Of a DNA stretch of 64,000 nt, positions 8,207 through 16,661 are shown in pieces; positions within the stretch are counted from its first letter, which is position 1, and the number at the start of each line of letters is the position of its first letter. This DNA comes from DAHUYF01 sp963838385. GTDB lineage: Bacteria; Pseudomonadota; Alphaproteobacteria; ATCC43930; CGMCC-115725. The stretch lies in contig CAWIRE010000005.1 in the NCBI GenBank assembly GCA_963838385.1, forward strand, positions 150,182-214,181, in the 5' to 3' direction. The translations under genes and the position numbers were made by a program. The notes below the pieces were generated by a model. It saw only the letters and a list, made by a program, of their open reading frames with translations, did not search any database and was not told the DNA's origin.

Positions 8207-9816
8207 CAGGGCTCCGAATTGTCTATCTTGAAGACAGAGAAAAGGAATTCGAGAGATGGTCGACCGTTCTCACGAAGTGTCTGAGCTTCGGCTCTTTTCA
8301 TTCCGAAATAGACTGGGCCGCTGATGAAAAGACCTTCCTATCAGCGCTCTTGAGGCGGCCTCACATCGCGGTTTGCGACATGGACCTGGGCGATGGGTCG
8401 CTTCGTTATGCCGGAGCTCAGATCATCTCGCGGGTCAAAAACCAGTTTCCGGATGTACTCTTTTTCCTTTTAACTGGACAAAACGTGAGTTTGGATAAGT
8501 TGGCAGGGCTTGCGAGCCCCGATCACTACCTAAGCAAGGAGTATCTCGGAACAGATGAATACAATCGATATCTTAAATCGGTAGTAGCGCAGTTGCTGAG
8601 GAGGTACCCGGTCGGCGAACTCGCGTACAGCTTCGATCTCAGAATGGCAGGTCCTGCCCATTCAAAAAAGGTTAAACTATCCGAGGCAGAACTTCAGTCG
8701 ATGGCGGAACAGTGTCTTTATGGAGTGGATTTAGGGACGGAGGGGACGGACGTCGGAAAGGTTGAATTATCACCTATACCCGGGGGCTTCAGCGGCTCTG
8801 GGGTATATCTTATGCACATATGGACCGGTTCACGAAAGAACAGCGTACCTAGTATCTTAAAGATATCGGAACTCTCCAGAGCGCGCGCAGAGCTCTCAAA
8901 CTACAATCGTTTCGTCAAATGGCGCCTGCCGTACCTGTGGCGGGTCGACCTTATGGGGTTCGGATCTTGTGGGAATTTTGGGGCGATCTGCTACTCGTTC
9001 GTGATGGGTGGTGGCAAGGAACCGTCGCCGGCCAATCATTTTTTGCGCAGGGGACAGCTGTCTGTGGTTGATGCCGTCGTCGACAGCATTTTATTTTCAA
9101 AAAATCAAAACTGGTATTCGGAATGTCGCCCAAGTGAGAAAGATGCAAGAATTTATTTTGGAGAGCAGCCGTATTACACACGCAACGCGCGCCGGGCCGA
9201 TCGCGAGCAGATGTTCAAGGCAGAACTGCGAAAGCTAGCGCAATCAGGTGGACATAACGTGTATTTTGAGGAAAGCACGTTTGCCTTTTCGGGGAGGCCT
9301 TCCATCCCGAATTTGAACCGATGCCTCTTTAATCGGGACTGGGGAATGGTGACGGAGTGCGTCTGTCACGGCGACCTAAATGGCAATAACGTTATGTACA
9401 CAGGTGAGGGAAATGAGGTTGCGTTTATAGACTTCCAGCACACGGGCTTTCACCATCTCTTTCGCGATTTTGTTTCCTTTGAGTCTAGCGTTCGGTTGGA
9501 GATTCCTGGCGAAGATCAACACTGGGCAGAACAGCGGTTCCCCGACGTGCTAAACGGCGAGGAACGACTGGTCTCGGCTACGTGGGATAGGCTCGATAGT
9601 GACGGTACCTACATTGGTGAGATCAGCAAGATCAGGCACGCGGCCAATCAAAATTTTCCGAGTGAGAGCTTTGCCCTTTACTTAATAGCGAACACGGTTC
9701 ACTCGCTTTGGTTGCTTGAAAAGGGCGAGCGTTGGCCTCAATACCAGAAGCACCGTTTACTGGCAGCAGTTGTGGCCGGGTTGGAGGGTTTGGATCGGCT
9801 CGCGCGAGAACGGTAG
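8203..9816 (+). CDS. receiver domain fused to aminoglycoside-phosphotransferase-like kinase
   Basis: The 537-residue protein has two parts. Residues 1-130 form a response-regulator receiver domain: acidic pair near E10-D11, phosphoacceptor in CDMDLGD (D59 or D61), T91 in LLTGQ and K112 in LSKE. Residues 185-530 resemble the APH/choline-kinase fold: a glycine-rich loop PIPGGFSGSG, a lysine in SILK (K220), the catalytic HGDLNGNN at 389-396, and a metal-binding IDFQHTG at 409-415. Small-molecule or protein phosphotransfer controlled by receiver phosphorylation is inferred; no substrate is evident. The start overlaps the upstream gene (ATGA), indicating translational coupling and probably a complex. 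Low GC content sets it apart from the next gene. It is not a typical antibiotic-resistance enzyme. Confidence 0.8.
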   Translation: MTGLRIVYLEDREKEFERWSTVLTKCLSFGSFHSEIDWAADEKTFLSALLRRPHIAVCDMDLGDGSLRYAGAQIISRVKNQFPDVLFFLLTGQNVSLDKLAGLASPDHYLSKEYLGTDEYNRYLKSVVAQLLRRYPVGELAYSFDLRMAGPAHSKKVKLSEAELQSMAEQCLYGVDLGTEGTDVGKVELSPIPGGFSGSGVYLMHIWTGSRKNSVPSILKISELSRARAELSNYNRFVKWRLPYLWRVDLMGFGSCGNFGAICYSFVMGGGKEPSPANHFLRRGQLSVVDAVVDSILFSKNQNWYSECRPSEKDARIYFGEQPYYTRNARRADREQMFKAELRKLAQSGGHNVYFEESTFAFSGRPSIPNLNRCLFNRDWGMVTECVCHGDLNGNNVMYTGEGNEVAFIDFQHTGFHHLFRDFVSFESSVRLEIPGEDQHWAEQRFPDVLNGEERLVSATWDRLDSDGTYIGEISKIRHAANQNFPSESFALYLIANTVHSLWLLEKGERWPQYQKHRLLAAVVAGLEGLDRLARER

Positions 9817-9850
9817 CCGCCAAAAGGACCATGTGCCGCGGCAGCAACGT

Positions 9851-10969
9851 TTAGAGCCCATCCGGGATGTGCAGGCCGATTTCGCGGTAGTAGCGGACGG
9901 CGCCGGGGTGGAGCGGGATGGTGAGGCCGTCGAGCGCGGTGGCGAGGCGGATGCGGCTGCCGACCGGATGGGTGGCCTCGAGCAGGCGCTGGGTCGCCTG
10001 CGACCACAGCGACTTGGTGACGGCGTAGACGAGATCGTCGTCGATCTCGGCGCGCGTCACCCACAGCGCCGTCGTGCTCACGGTCGCGGTCTCGTGGTCG
10101 AGGCCGGGATAGCTTCCGGCCGGGATCACGTCGAGGCCGAAGAAATGGAATTTGTGCGTCAGCCGGTCGGCCACCTCGCGCGGGATCGGCAGCAGCCGGA
10201 TCGGCGTCGTCATGGCGACGTCGGCGATCGCCGGCACCGGATATCCGGCGGTCAGGAAGAAGGCGTCGATCCGCCCCTGCACCAGCGCGTCGGCGGCCTC
10301 CGACAGGCGCAGATATGTGCCATCGACCTCGCACTCGTTCAGCCCCGCCGCTTCGAGGATCAGCCGGGCGTCGGCAAGCGTGCCGGATTCGGGCTCGCCG
10401 AGCGCCACCGGTCGCCCCTTGAGGTCGCGCAGGCTCTGGATCGGGCTGTCGGCGCGGACCACGACATGCACATCCTCGGGGTAGAGGCCGGCAATGGCGC
10501 GCAGGCTCTTGACCGGCCCCTCGCTCTTCAGCAGCGCCGCGCCGGCGGAGGCTGCCGTCGCCGCCTTGCCGTGGCCGCAGCGCTTCGGCGCGACCGAGGT
10601 GCCGGAATAGGCCCAATACGCCATGTCCGATTGCACCAGCGCGGATTCCAGCTGGCCCGTACCGACCGCGACCACGTTCTGAAGCGAGCCCTGGCTCGCC
10701 TGGGCCACCGCGACGAGGCCCGGCACGCCGCAGCTGCCGCCGCGCTCGCAGTCGCGCGCGCCGGGCGGCTTGGAGATGGCGCTCGCCAGCACGCCGCCGA
10801 TCTGGAAATAGGTGCCGCTGGTGGCGGCCGTGCCGATGCGGAAGAAGCGCAGCTCCTCCATCGCCCAGCCGGCGACGGGGGCCACCATCATGGCGGCGGC
10901 GAGCACGAGGCCCCAGCCCAGGTGCCGCCGGCCGATCCTGCCACCGCCCAGTTCGGCGAGACGCGCCAT
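9851..10969 (-). CDS. TAXI-family TRAP transporter solute-binding protein
   Basis: Periplasmic binding protein of the TAXI type (TRAP-associated extracytoplasmic immunogenic). The N-terminus has an Arg-rich leader and hydrophobic core ending near VAGWA, a signal peptide. The mature start FFRIGTAATSGTYFQIGG is the TAXI hallmark, and the rest covers two substrate-binding lobes. The ATG at 10969 is favoured by a strong AAGGAGG ribosome-binding site, although the frame stays open to 11197. No TRAP membrane subunits lie nearby, so it is an orphan receptor. The bound solute is unknown; family members are linked to glutamate or other carboxylates. Confidence 0.88.
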   Translation of the reverse strand: MARLAELGGGRIGRRHLGWGLVLAAAMMVAPVAGWAMEELRFFRIGTAATSGTYFQIGGVLASAISKPPGARDCERGGSCGVPGLVAVAQASQGSLQNVVAVGTGQLESALVQSDMAYWAYSGTSVAPKRCGHGKAATAASAGAALLKSEGPVKSLRAIAGLYPEDVHVVVRADSPIQSLRDLKGRPVALGEPESGTLADARLILEAAGLNECEVDGTYLRLSEAADALVQGRIDAFFLTAGYPVPAIADVAMTTPIRLLPIPREVADRLTHKFHFFGLDVIPAGSYPGLDHETATVSTTALWVTRAEIDDDLVYAVTKSLWSQATQRLLEATHPVGSRIRLATALDGLTIPLHPGAVRYYREIGLHIPDGL

Positions 10970-11232
10970 CCCCCGAACCTCCTTCCGCGTCGCGGGCGTT
11001 CGCCGGTCCGGGGGGCTTCCCCGCCGGTCGGCGATGGCCGGCCGCATCGCTTGCATTGACAACGGCGCACGGACGACACATCTTCCATCGCCATGACCGC
11101 TTTTGTCCGGATCGAGCGACGACGAACCCGCTGAGCAGCCCCAGGGCTGCCGCTCGGCCTCGGTCGCGTTTGGCCGTCTGCCGGGAGATCCCATCAAAAG
11201 TTGTTCCTCATCCCCGCAAGAGGGGGGCGGTC

Positions 11233-11751
11233 ATGGCGCACACGATCTTTCCCGTCATCAAGCTCGCCAAGGGCGTTCGCTACGAGGTCGACACCGATCG
11301 GGCGCGGCTCGACCTGCTGGTGATCCATGGCTTTCTCGCGCAGTCGCACTGGGCCAAGGGCATCCCGTTCGCGGTGGTCGAGCGCTCGATCGCCCATTCG
11401 CTCGCCTTCGGGCTTTATCGCGACGGCCGCCAGATCGGCTTTGCCCGGGTGGTCACCGACCGTGCGACCTTCGCCTATCTTGCCGATGTCTTCGTCCTGC
11501 CGGGGGAGCGCGGCAAGGGGCTCGGCCGCTGGCTGGTCGAGACGGTGCTGCGCCATCCCGAGCTGCAGGGGCTGCGGCGCTGGCTGCTCGGCACGCGCGA
11601 CGCGCAGGGGCTCTACGAGCAATGCGGCTTCCGCGCGCCGCCGCCGCCCTTCGTCTTCATGGAGCGGGTCGACATGACGGTCTATGACGAGGCGCCGGCC
11701 CCCGCCGTGGCGCGCCCGCCCCGGCTGGAGCGACGCCGGGTTTCGGGCTAA
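11233..11751 (+). CDS. GNAT family N-acetyltransferase
   Basis: A 172-residue GNAT-fold acetyltransferase. The acetyl-CoA pyrophosphate loop is seen in LADVFVLPGERGKGLGRWLVE (R-x-x-G-x-G/A pattern RGKGLG), preceded by a typical strand with IGFARVVTDRATFAYLADV and followed by LLGTRDAQGLYEQCGF. This subtype is related to small GNATs often annotated only generically; the acceptor substrate is unknown. The ATG at 11233 has a purine-rich GGGGGG site upstream. The longer frame to 11056 lies in the divergent promoter region shared with the TAXI gene. Confidence 0.88.
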   Translation: MAHTIFPVIKLAKGVRYEVDTDRARLDLLVIHGFLAQSHWAKGIPFAVVERSIAHSLAFGLYRDGRQIGFARVVTDRATFAYLADVFVLPGERGKGLGRWLVETVLRHPELQGLRRWLLGTRDAQGLYEQCGFRAPPPPFVFMERVDMTVYDEAPAPAVARPPRLERRRVSG

Positions 11752-11808
11752 GGTCTGGGCTCCCGGTCGCGGCAGAAAAAATCGCCGGACCACGCTCGGG
11801 GAGGGCCC

Positions 11809-12969
11809 ATGATCGCCACCGTCACCATGCCGCGACTGCTCTATATCGGCGGCGGCGCCGTCGCCGAGGTCACGACGGCGCTGGCCCGGCTCGGCGTGGG
11901 CCGGCCGCTGATCGTCACCGACCGCTTCATGGCAAGCTCCGGCATCCTGGCGAAGCTGACAGACCGGCTCGACGCCGCCGGCATCGCCTGGCAGGTCTTC
12001 GCCGACACCGTCCCCGATCCCACCACCGAGGTGGTCGAGGCGGGAGTGGCGCTGATGCGTGGCGGCGCTTACGACAGCCTCATCGCGCTGGGCGGCGGCA
12101 GCCCGATCGACACCGCCAAGGCGATGTCGGTGCTGGCGGCCAATGGCGGCCGCATGCGCGACTACAAGGTGCCGAACGAGATCCCGCGGTCGGGATTGCC
12201 GCTGGTGGCGATCCCGACCACCGCCGGTACCGGCTCGGAAGTGACGCGCTTCACCGTCATCACCGATAGTGAGCAGGACGAGAAGATGCTGATCATGGGG
12301 CTCGCCTGCTGCCCCGCCGCGGCGATCGTCGATTACGAGCTCACCCTGTCGATGCCGTGGCGGCTCACCGCCGATACCGGCCTCGACAGCCTGACCCATG
12401 CGATCGAGGCCTATGTCAGCCGCAAGGCCAGCCCGTTCACCGACGGGGTCGCGCGCTCGGCCATGGCGCTCATCGCCCGCAACATCCGGAGTGCCTGCCG
12501 CGAGCCCGACAACCGCGCCGCGCGCGAGGCGATGATGCTGGGTGCCACCCAGGCAGGCATGGCGTTCTCCAATGCCAGCGTCTGCCTCGTCCATGGCATG
12601 AGCCGGCCGATCGGCGCCTTCTTCCACGTGCCGCACGGGCTCTCCAACGCCATGCTGCTGCCGGAGATCACCGCTTTCTCGGCGCCGGCGGCGCTGGCGC
12701 GCTACGCCGATTGCGCGCGGGCCATGGGCGTGGCTTCGGAGAACGAGGGCAATCAGGCGGCGGTGGCGCGGCTCCTCGACGAGCTCACCGCGCTCAACCG
12801 CGACCTCGAGGTGCCGACCCCCAGATCCTACGGCATCGACGAGCGGCGCTATCTCGAGCTGCTGCCGCTGATGGCGAGCCAGGCGCTGGCCTCCGGCTCG
12901 CCCGGCAACAACCCGCGCGTGCCGAGCGCCGACGAGATCGTCGATCTCTACAAGCGCGTCTACGCCTGA
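11809..12969 (+). CDS. iron-containing alcohol dehydrogenase
   Basis: A 386-residue member of the group III (iron-activated) alcohol dehydrogenases, which oxidise alcohols with NAD(P). The N-terminal nucleotide-binding domain carries GGGSPIDTAKA. Metal ligands are visible in ADTGLDSLTHAIEAY (Asp and His) and in CLVHGMSRPIGAFFHVPHG (two His). The length fits the family. It is followed 21 bases later by the metallo-beta-lactamase-fold gene on the same strand, so the two are probably co-transcribed in one oxidative pathway. The substrate cannot be assigned. Confidence 0.92.
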   Translation: MIATVTMPRLLYIGGGAVAEVTTALARLGVGRPLIVTDRFMASSGILAKLTDRLDAAGIAWQVFADTVPDPTTEVVEAGVALMRGGAYDSLIALGGGSPIDTAKAMSVLAANGGRMRDYKVPNEIPRSGLPLVAIPTTAGTGSEVTRFTVITDSEQDEKMLIMGLACCPAAAIVDYELTLSMPWRLTADTGLDSLTHAIEAYVSRKASPFTDGVARSAMALIARNIRSACREPDNRAAREAMMLGATQAGMAFSNASVCLVHGMSRPIGAFFHVPHGLSNAMLLPEITAFSAPAALARYADCARAMGVASENEGNQAAVARLLDELTALNRDLEVPTPRSYGIDERRYLELLPLMASQALASGSPGNNPRVPSADEIVDLYKRVYA

Positions 12970-12990
12970 GACAGATCGAGAGGACGCATC

Positions 12991-13944
12991 ATGGCCAAAG
13001 CCTTTGCCTCGCAAGCCGATCTCGCGGAGAAGCAGGAGCGCTTCATCCAGCTGGCGGAGAATGCCTGGTGCCTCACCGCCGAGGGCGATCCCAACACCGG
13101 CGTCATCATCGGCGATGACGGGGTCATGGTCATCGACACCCGCGCGACGCCGGTCATGGCGCAGGACGTCATCCGCCACATCCGGTCGGTGACCGACAAG
13201 CCGGTGAAATACGTGCTGCTGTCGCATTACCACGCGGTGCGGGTGATGGGCGCCTCGGCCTACAAGGCCCCCTACATCATTGCGAGCCAGGGCACGCTGG
13301 AGCTCATCGAGGAGCGCGGCCAGCAGGATTTCGACAGCGAGGTGCAGCGCTTCCCGCGGCTCTTCCGCTCGGTCGAGAGCGTGCCTGGCCTCACCCGGCC
13401 CAATCTGGTGTTCGACCGCGCGCTGACCTTGTGGATGGGCAAGACCGAGGTGCAGATCAGGCATATCGGCAAGGGCCATTCCAAAGGCGACACCATCGCC
13501 TGGCTGCCGCGCGAGAAGGTGCTGTTCTCGGGCGATCTCGTGGAGGAGGGGACCGCGCCCTATTGCGGCGACGCCTATTTCAAGGAATGGCCGGAGACGC
13601 TGGAGCGGCTGCGCGCGTTCAAGCCCGAGAAGCTGGTGCCGGGACGCGGCGATGCGATGATGGACGCGGCGGCCTGCGACCGCGCCATCGCCGCCACCGC
13701 CGGCTTCCTGCGCGACATGCGCGGCTCCGTCGAAGCCGGGGTCAAGGCGGGCAAGGGCCTCAAGGAGGTCTACGAGGCGACCTACCGCGCGATGCAGCCC
13801 AAATACGGGCAATGGGTGATCTTCGAGCACTGCATGCCCTTCGACGTCTCGCGCTGCTTCGACGAGATGAGCGGCATCGAGCATCCCCGCATCTGGACCG
13901 CCGAGCGCGACATCGAGATGTGGAAGACGCTGCAGTCGGGGTGA
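12991..13944 (+). CDS. metallo-beta-lactamase-fold hydrolase with altered metal motif
   Basis: A 317-residue MBL-fold protein. The fold pattern is clear: VMVIDTRATPVMAQDV, then LLSHYHAVRVMGAS near residues 77-90, a second HIGKGHSKGDTIAWLP strand, and LFSGDLVEEG. The usual HxHxDH motif is changed: H-Y-H is present but the Asp and following His are replaced by the run AVRVMG. One metal site is therefore probably lost or rebuilt. Homologues with this HYHAV form occur in environmental proteobacteria as a separate subfamily (from memory, not searched). It is co-transcribed with the alcohol dehydrogenase. The last 73 bases around its 3' end are nearly duplicated at 19055-19127. Confidence 0.85.
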   Translation: MAKAFASQADLAEKQERFIQLAENAWCLTAEGDPNTGVIIGDDGVMVIDTRATPVMAQDVIRHIRSVTDKPVKYVLLSHYHAVRVMGASAYKAPYIIASQGTLELIEERGQQDFDSEVQRFPRLFRSVESVPGLTRPNLVFDRALTLWMGKTEVQIRHIGKGHSKGDTIAWLPREKVLFSGDLVEEGTAPYCGDAYFKEWPETLERLRAFKPEKLVPGRGDAMMDAAACDRAIAATAGFLRDMRGSVEAGVKAGKGLKEVYEATYRAMQPKYGQWVIFEHCMPFDVSRCFDEMSGIEHPRIWTAERDIEMWKTLQSG

Positions 13945-13977
13945 GGCGGGGCGCGGCGTTCGATCCGTCGAGCTGCG

Positions 13978-15036
13978 TCACGGATCCGAGAGGCTGCCGG
14001 CCCGGGAAGCGCCGTCCTTCGCCGCGGGCCGGTCGGACGACGCCGGGGCGATCACCCTATAGCCGAGCGGAAGAAGACGGAGGCCCAGCAGGTCCTCGAC
14101 CATGCCCCAGATGCCCCGGGGTAGAAAGAGCGAGAAGATGAGCGCTGCCGCGCCGAGCCCGACGAGGTACCAGATGCCGCTCGCGCCGAACACGAGCTCG
14201 ATGAGAAAGAAGAGCAGCGCGCCGAGGATCGGACCTTCGAACGTGCCGAGCCCGCCCACGAGCGCCATGAAGATCATATACGCCGTCCATTGGACGCCGA
14301 AATAGGTGCTAGGCTCGAAGGTGATTGCGGTCGCGAGCCACAGCGCGCCCGCCATGCCGCATCCGGTGCCGGCGATGACGAAAATGATGCGCTTGGTGGC
14401 GAGCACCTCGACGCCCAGCGATGCCGCCGCTTCTTCGTTGTCGCGGATCGCCTGGATCGAGCCGCCGAGGCGACCGCGCAACAGTGCGAACAGCAGCGCC
14501 AGCAGAGCCACCGCGGCGGCGAGCGCCAGCCAGTAATTGTCGTCGCGGCGCTGTTCCGGCGCGAACGCGTTGAGCGCGATCAACGACGTGCCGGTCTCCC
14601 CCTGGATCAACCCGTCGAGATTGACGAGAAGATGGCAAAGCTCGGCCACCACCCACATGCCGATCGCAAACTCGCCGCCGCGGAGCCTAAGCGCGAAGGT
14701 CGAGAGCAGCAGCGAAACGAGCCCCGCGGCGAGTGCGCCGAGGATCAGCGCGGGGTAGACGCTCATGCCGGCATGTGACAGACGGATCGCCGCGTAGGCG
14801 CCGATGCCGAAGAAGGCCTGCTGCCCCACCGAGACCAGCCCGCCATAGCCGGCGAGCGCGTTCCACATCGCGCCGAGAATGACGTAGATGAAGAGCGTCG
14901 TCAGCTTGTCGATCGCGTTTGCCCCGAGAATCAGCGGCGCAAAGGCGAGCGCCACGGCGAGCACGCCCGCGCCTGTGGTGGCCGCGACGGATATCGGCGT
15001 CCAGCGCTCGATCGCAATGCCGCCGCGGCGGGTCAC
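13978..15036 (-). CDS. livM: branched-chain amino acid-type ABC transporter permease LivM
   Basis: Membrane permease of a LivFGHM-type ABC importer, about 352 residues with multiple hydrophobic helices and the family stretch NALAGYGGLVSVGQQAFFGIGAYAAI. It also has the cytoplasmic coupling motif AIRDNEEAAASLGVEV. The GTG at 15036 is chosen because it overlaps the restored livH stop (GTGA), the usual arrangement in these operons. The apparent 652-residue fusion protein running to 15936 results from the livH frameshift joining the two frames and is probably not real. Substrates of such systems include branched-chain amino acids, amides and aromatic acids. Confidence 0.85.
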   Translation of the reverse strand: MTRRGGIAIERWTPISVAATTGAGVLAVALAFAPLILGANAIDKLTTLFIYVILGAMWNALAGYGGLVSVGQQAFFGIGAYAAIRLSHAGMSVYPALILGALAAGLVSLLLSTFALRLRGGEFAIGMWVVAELCHLLVNLDGLIQGETGTSLIALNAFAPEQRRDDNYWLALAAAVALLALLFALLRGRLGGSIQAIRDNEEAAASLGVEVLATKRIIFVIAGTGCGMAGALWLATAITFEPSTYFGVQWTAYMIFMALVGGLGTFEGPILGALLFFLIELVFGASGIWYLVGLGAAALIFSLFLPRGIWGMVEDLLGLRLLPLGYRVIAPASSDRPAAKDGASRAGSLSDP

Positions 15037-15936
15037 GCCGACCGTCCGACCAGCGCTCGAAGCCTGCTGCGCGCTTCGCTTGAGCTCAAGCACAGGCGGA
15101 TGGCGAGGCCCAGCAGGAACACGACATGGCCCGCGATGAGGAACCCGTGCGGATCGATCTGCGCGCCGATGTTCTGCGCCACGCCGAGAACGATTTCCAC
15201 CGATCAGCGTGCCCCAAAGCGAATTCATGCCGCCGATCACCACCGCCTCGAAGGCGAAGATGAGCTGGCTCGGACCGGCATAGGGGGCGAAGGCGGCGCG
15301 CATGGCGAGGAGCACGCCCCCGAGCGCCGCGGTCATGACGGCGATAGCGGCGGCGGCCATATAGACGGCCCGCGAGTTGATGCCGACGAGTTCGGCGATA
15401 TCGGGGTTCTCGGCGGTCGCGCGAAGGGAGCGGCCCAGGGCGGTCCGCGAGAGAACAAGCTGCAAGCCCGTGAGCAGCAGTAGAGCGGCCGCGAAGATCA
15501 GCACCGACAGGCGTCCGACGTAGATCTCATCGCCGATCGACCAGCTGTCATAGGCGAGCGCCCCGATCGCGGGGGCGAGCGAGCGGGTGTCGGCGCCGAA
15601 GCTCGAGAAGAGCAGATTTTCGATGACGATGGAAAGACCGAAGGTGCTGAGCAGCGGAACGAGAATGCCGGAGCGCAGGCTGCGTTCCAGCACAGTGCGC
15701 TGCAGCACGGCGCCGAAGATCGCCATCGCCAGAATCACCGCGATGAGCGCCGGAACGATTGGCAGACCGAACTGCTCCGTGGCAAGCCAGACGAGAAAGG
15801 CCGCCAGGACGGCGAGATCGCCGTGGGCAAGGTTGATGATGCGCATCACGCCGAACATGAGCGAGAGGCCGCAAGCGAGCACCGCATAATAGCCGCCAAG
15901 CAGGATGCCCTGCAGGATCTGGTTGACCCAGATCAT
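15033..15936 (-). pseudogene. livH: branched-chain amino acid-type ABC permease LivH, frameshifted
   Basis: Partner permease of LivM. The N-terminal 230 residues are typical: LQGILLGGYYAVLACGLSLMFGVMRIINLAHGD, and later MNSLWGTLIGG. One extra base in the A-run at 15194-15196 then breaks the frame. Dropping one A restores GIVLGVAQNIGAQIDPHGF and a normal end after LVGRSA, giving 300 residues, the usual LivH length. The restored stop overlaps the livM start (GTGA), and the gene start overlaps livF by four bases. Either this is a sequencing indel or the transporter is recently inactivated. The uninterrupted flanking operon favours an indel. Confidence 0.85.
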
Positions 15937-16661
15937 GCGCCTCTCCTGTGCTCGGCCGCGCGGCCGAGGCCGAAATAGGCTTCGGTCACCCGCTCGCGCG
16001 TCATCGCCGCCGCCGGACCTTCGAGCACGATGCGGCCTTCGAGCATGCAGGCGACCCGCGTCGCCACGTGCAGGGCGCGGCCAAGATCCTGCTCTACCAG
16101 CAGGATCGTCGTGCCTTCGGCGATGAGACCCTCGAGCGAGCGGTAAACCCGCTCCACCGCGATGGGTGCGAGCCCCAGCGACATTTCGTCGAGGAGCAGG
16201 ATGCGCGGGTTGGTCATCAGCGCACGTCCGATCGCAGCGGCTTGCTGCTCGCCGCCCGAGAGGCTCCCGGCCTTTGCTTTGAGGCGCGGCCGCAGGTTCG
16301 GGAATATCTCCATGACTTTGTCGATCGTCCAGCGCCCGGCGCGCTTGCTGGCGCGGGCAACCAGCAGATTGTCCTCGACGGTCATGCCGGGGAAAAGCCG
16401 GCGCCCCTCCGGCACCAGCGCGATCCCTAGAGCGACGCGCCGATAGGCGCGCAGCGGCGTCACATCGACGCCGTCGAGCAGGATGCGGCCCTCCGTCGGC
16501 TCGTGGGCGCCGGCGATGGCCCGCAGCAGGGTCGTTTTGCCGGCGCCATTGGCGCCGATCAGCGCCAGGATCTCGCCCTCGTTGATCTCGAACGAGACGC
16601 CACGAACCGCTTGCAAAAGGCCGTGCCGGACATCCAACTGCTCGACCGCAAGCAGGCTCAC
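15933..16661 (-). CDS. livF: branched-chain amino acid-type ABC transporter ATPase LivF
   Basis: Cytoplasmic ATPase of the importer, 242 residues. It has Walker A GANGAGKTT, the signature GSLSGGEQQAAAIGRALM, Walker B ILLLDEMSLGLAP and the H-loop region TILLVEQDL. The starting MSLLAVEQLDVRHG pattern and the short length assign it to LivF rather than LivG. It overlaps livH and livG by four bases each, so the whole operon is translationally coupled. Confidence 0.93.
   Translation of the reverse strand: MSLLAVEQLDVRHGLLQAVRGVSFEINEGEILALIGANGAGKTTLLRAIAGAHEPTEGRILLDGVDVTPLRAYRRVALGIALVPEGRRLFPGMTVEDNLLVARASKRAGRWTIDKVMEIFPNLRPRLKAKAGSLSGGEQQAAAIGRALMTNPRILLLDEMSLGLAPIAVERVYRSLEGLIAEGTTILLVEQDLGRALHVATRVACMLEGRIVLEGPAAAMTRERVTEAYFGLGRAAEHRRGA

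Larger units (their letters stand above)
4936..9850. other. accessory block of lower GC content (putative genomic island)
   Basis: The stretch is visibly richer in A and T than both flanks, and codon choice in its three genes differs from neighbours, with many A/T third positions. It separates the lepB-parC housekeeping block from a metabolic region. It holds a HEPN-like membrane protein, a GAF/degenerate-kinase protein and a receiver-kinase fusion, all on the plus strand and closely spaced. No integrase, transposase or flanking repeat was recognised, so horizontal acquisition is inferred from composition and content only. Confidence 0.6.

Noticed and set aside
8203..9816. Reading the APH-like gene as an aminoglycoside-resistance gene
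   Set aside because: The N-terminal receiver domain, large size and operon partner do not match resistance enzymes; only the fold-level catalytic motifs are shared.
4936..9850. Flanking direct repeats or att sites for the AT-rich island
   Set aside because: No convincing repeat pair was found between the two edges by eye, and no tRNA or integrase is adjacent.
11194..13884. 896-residue minus-strand open frame
   Set aside because: It lies antisense to the GNAT, alcohol dehydrogenase and MBL genes and has no recognisable domain.
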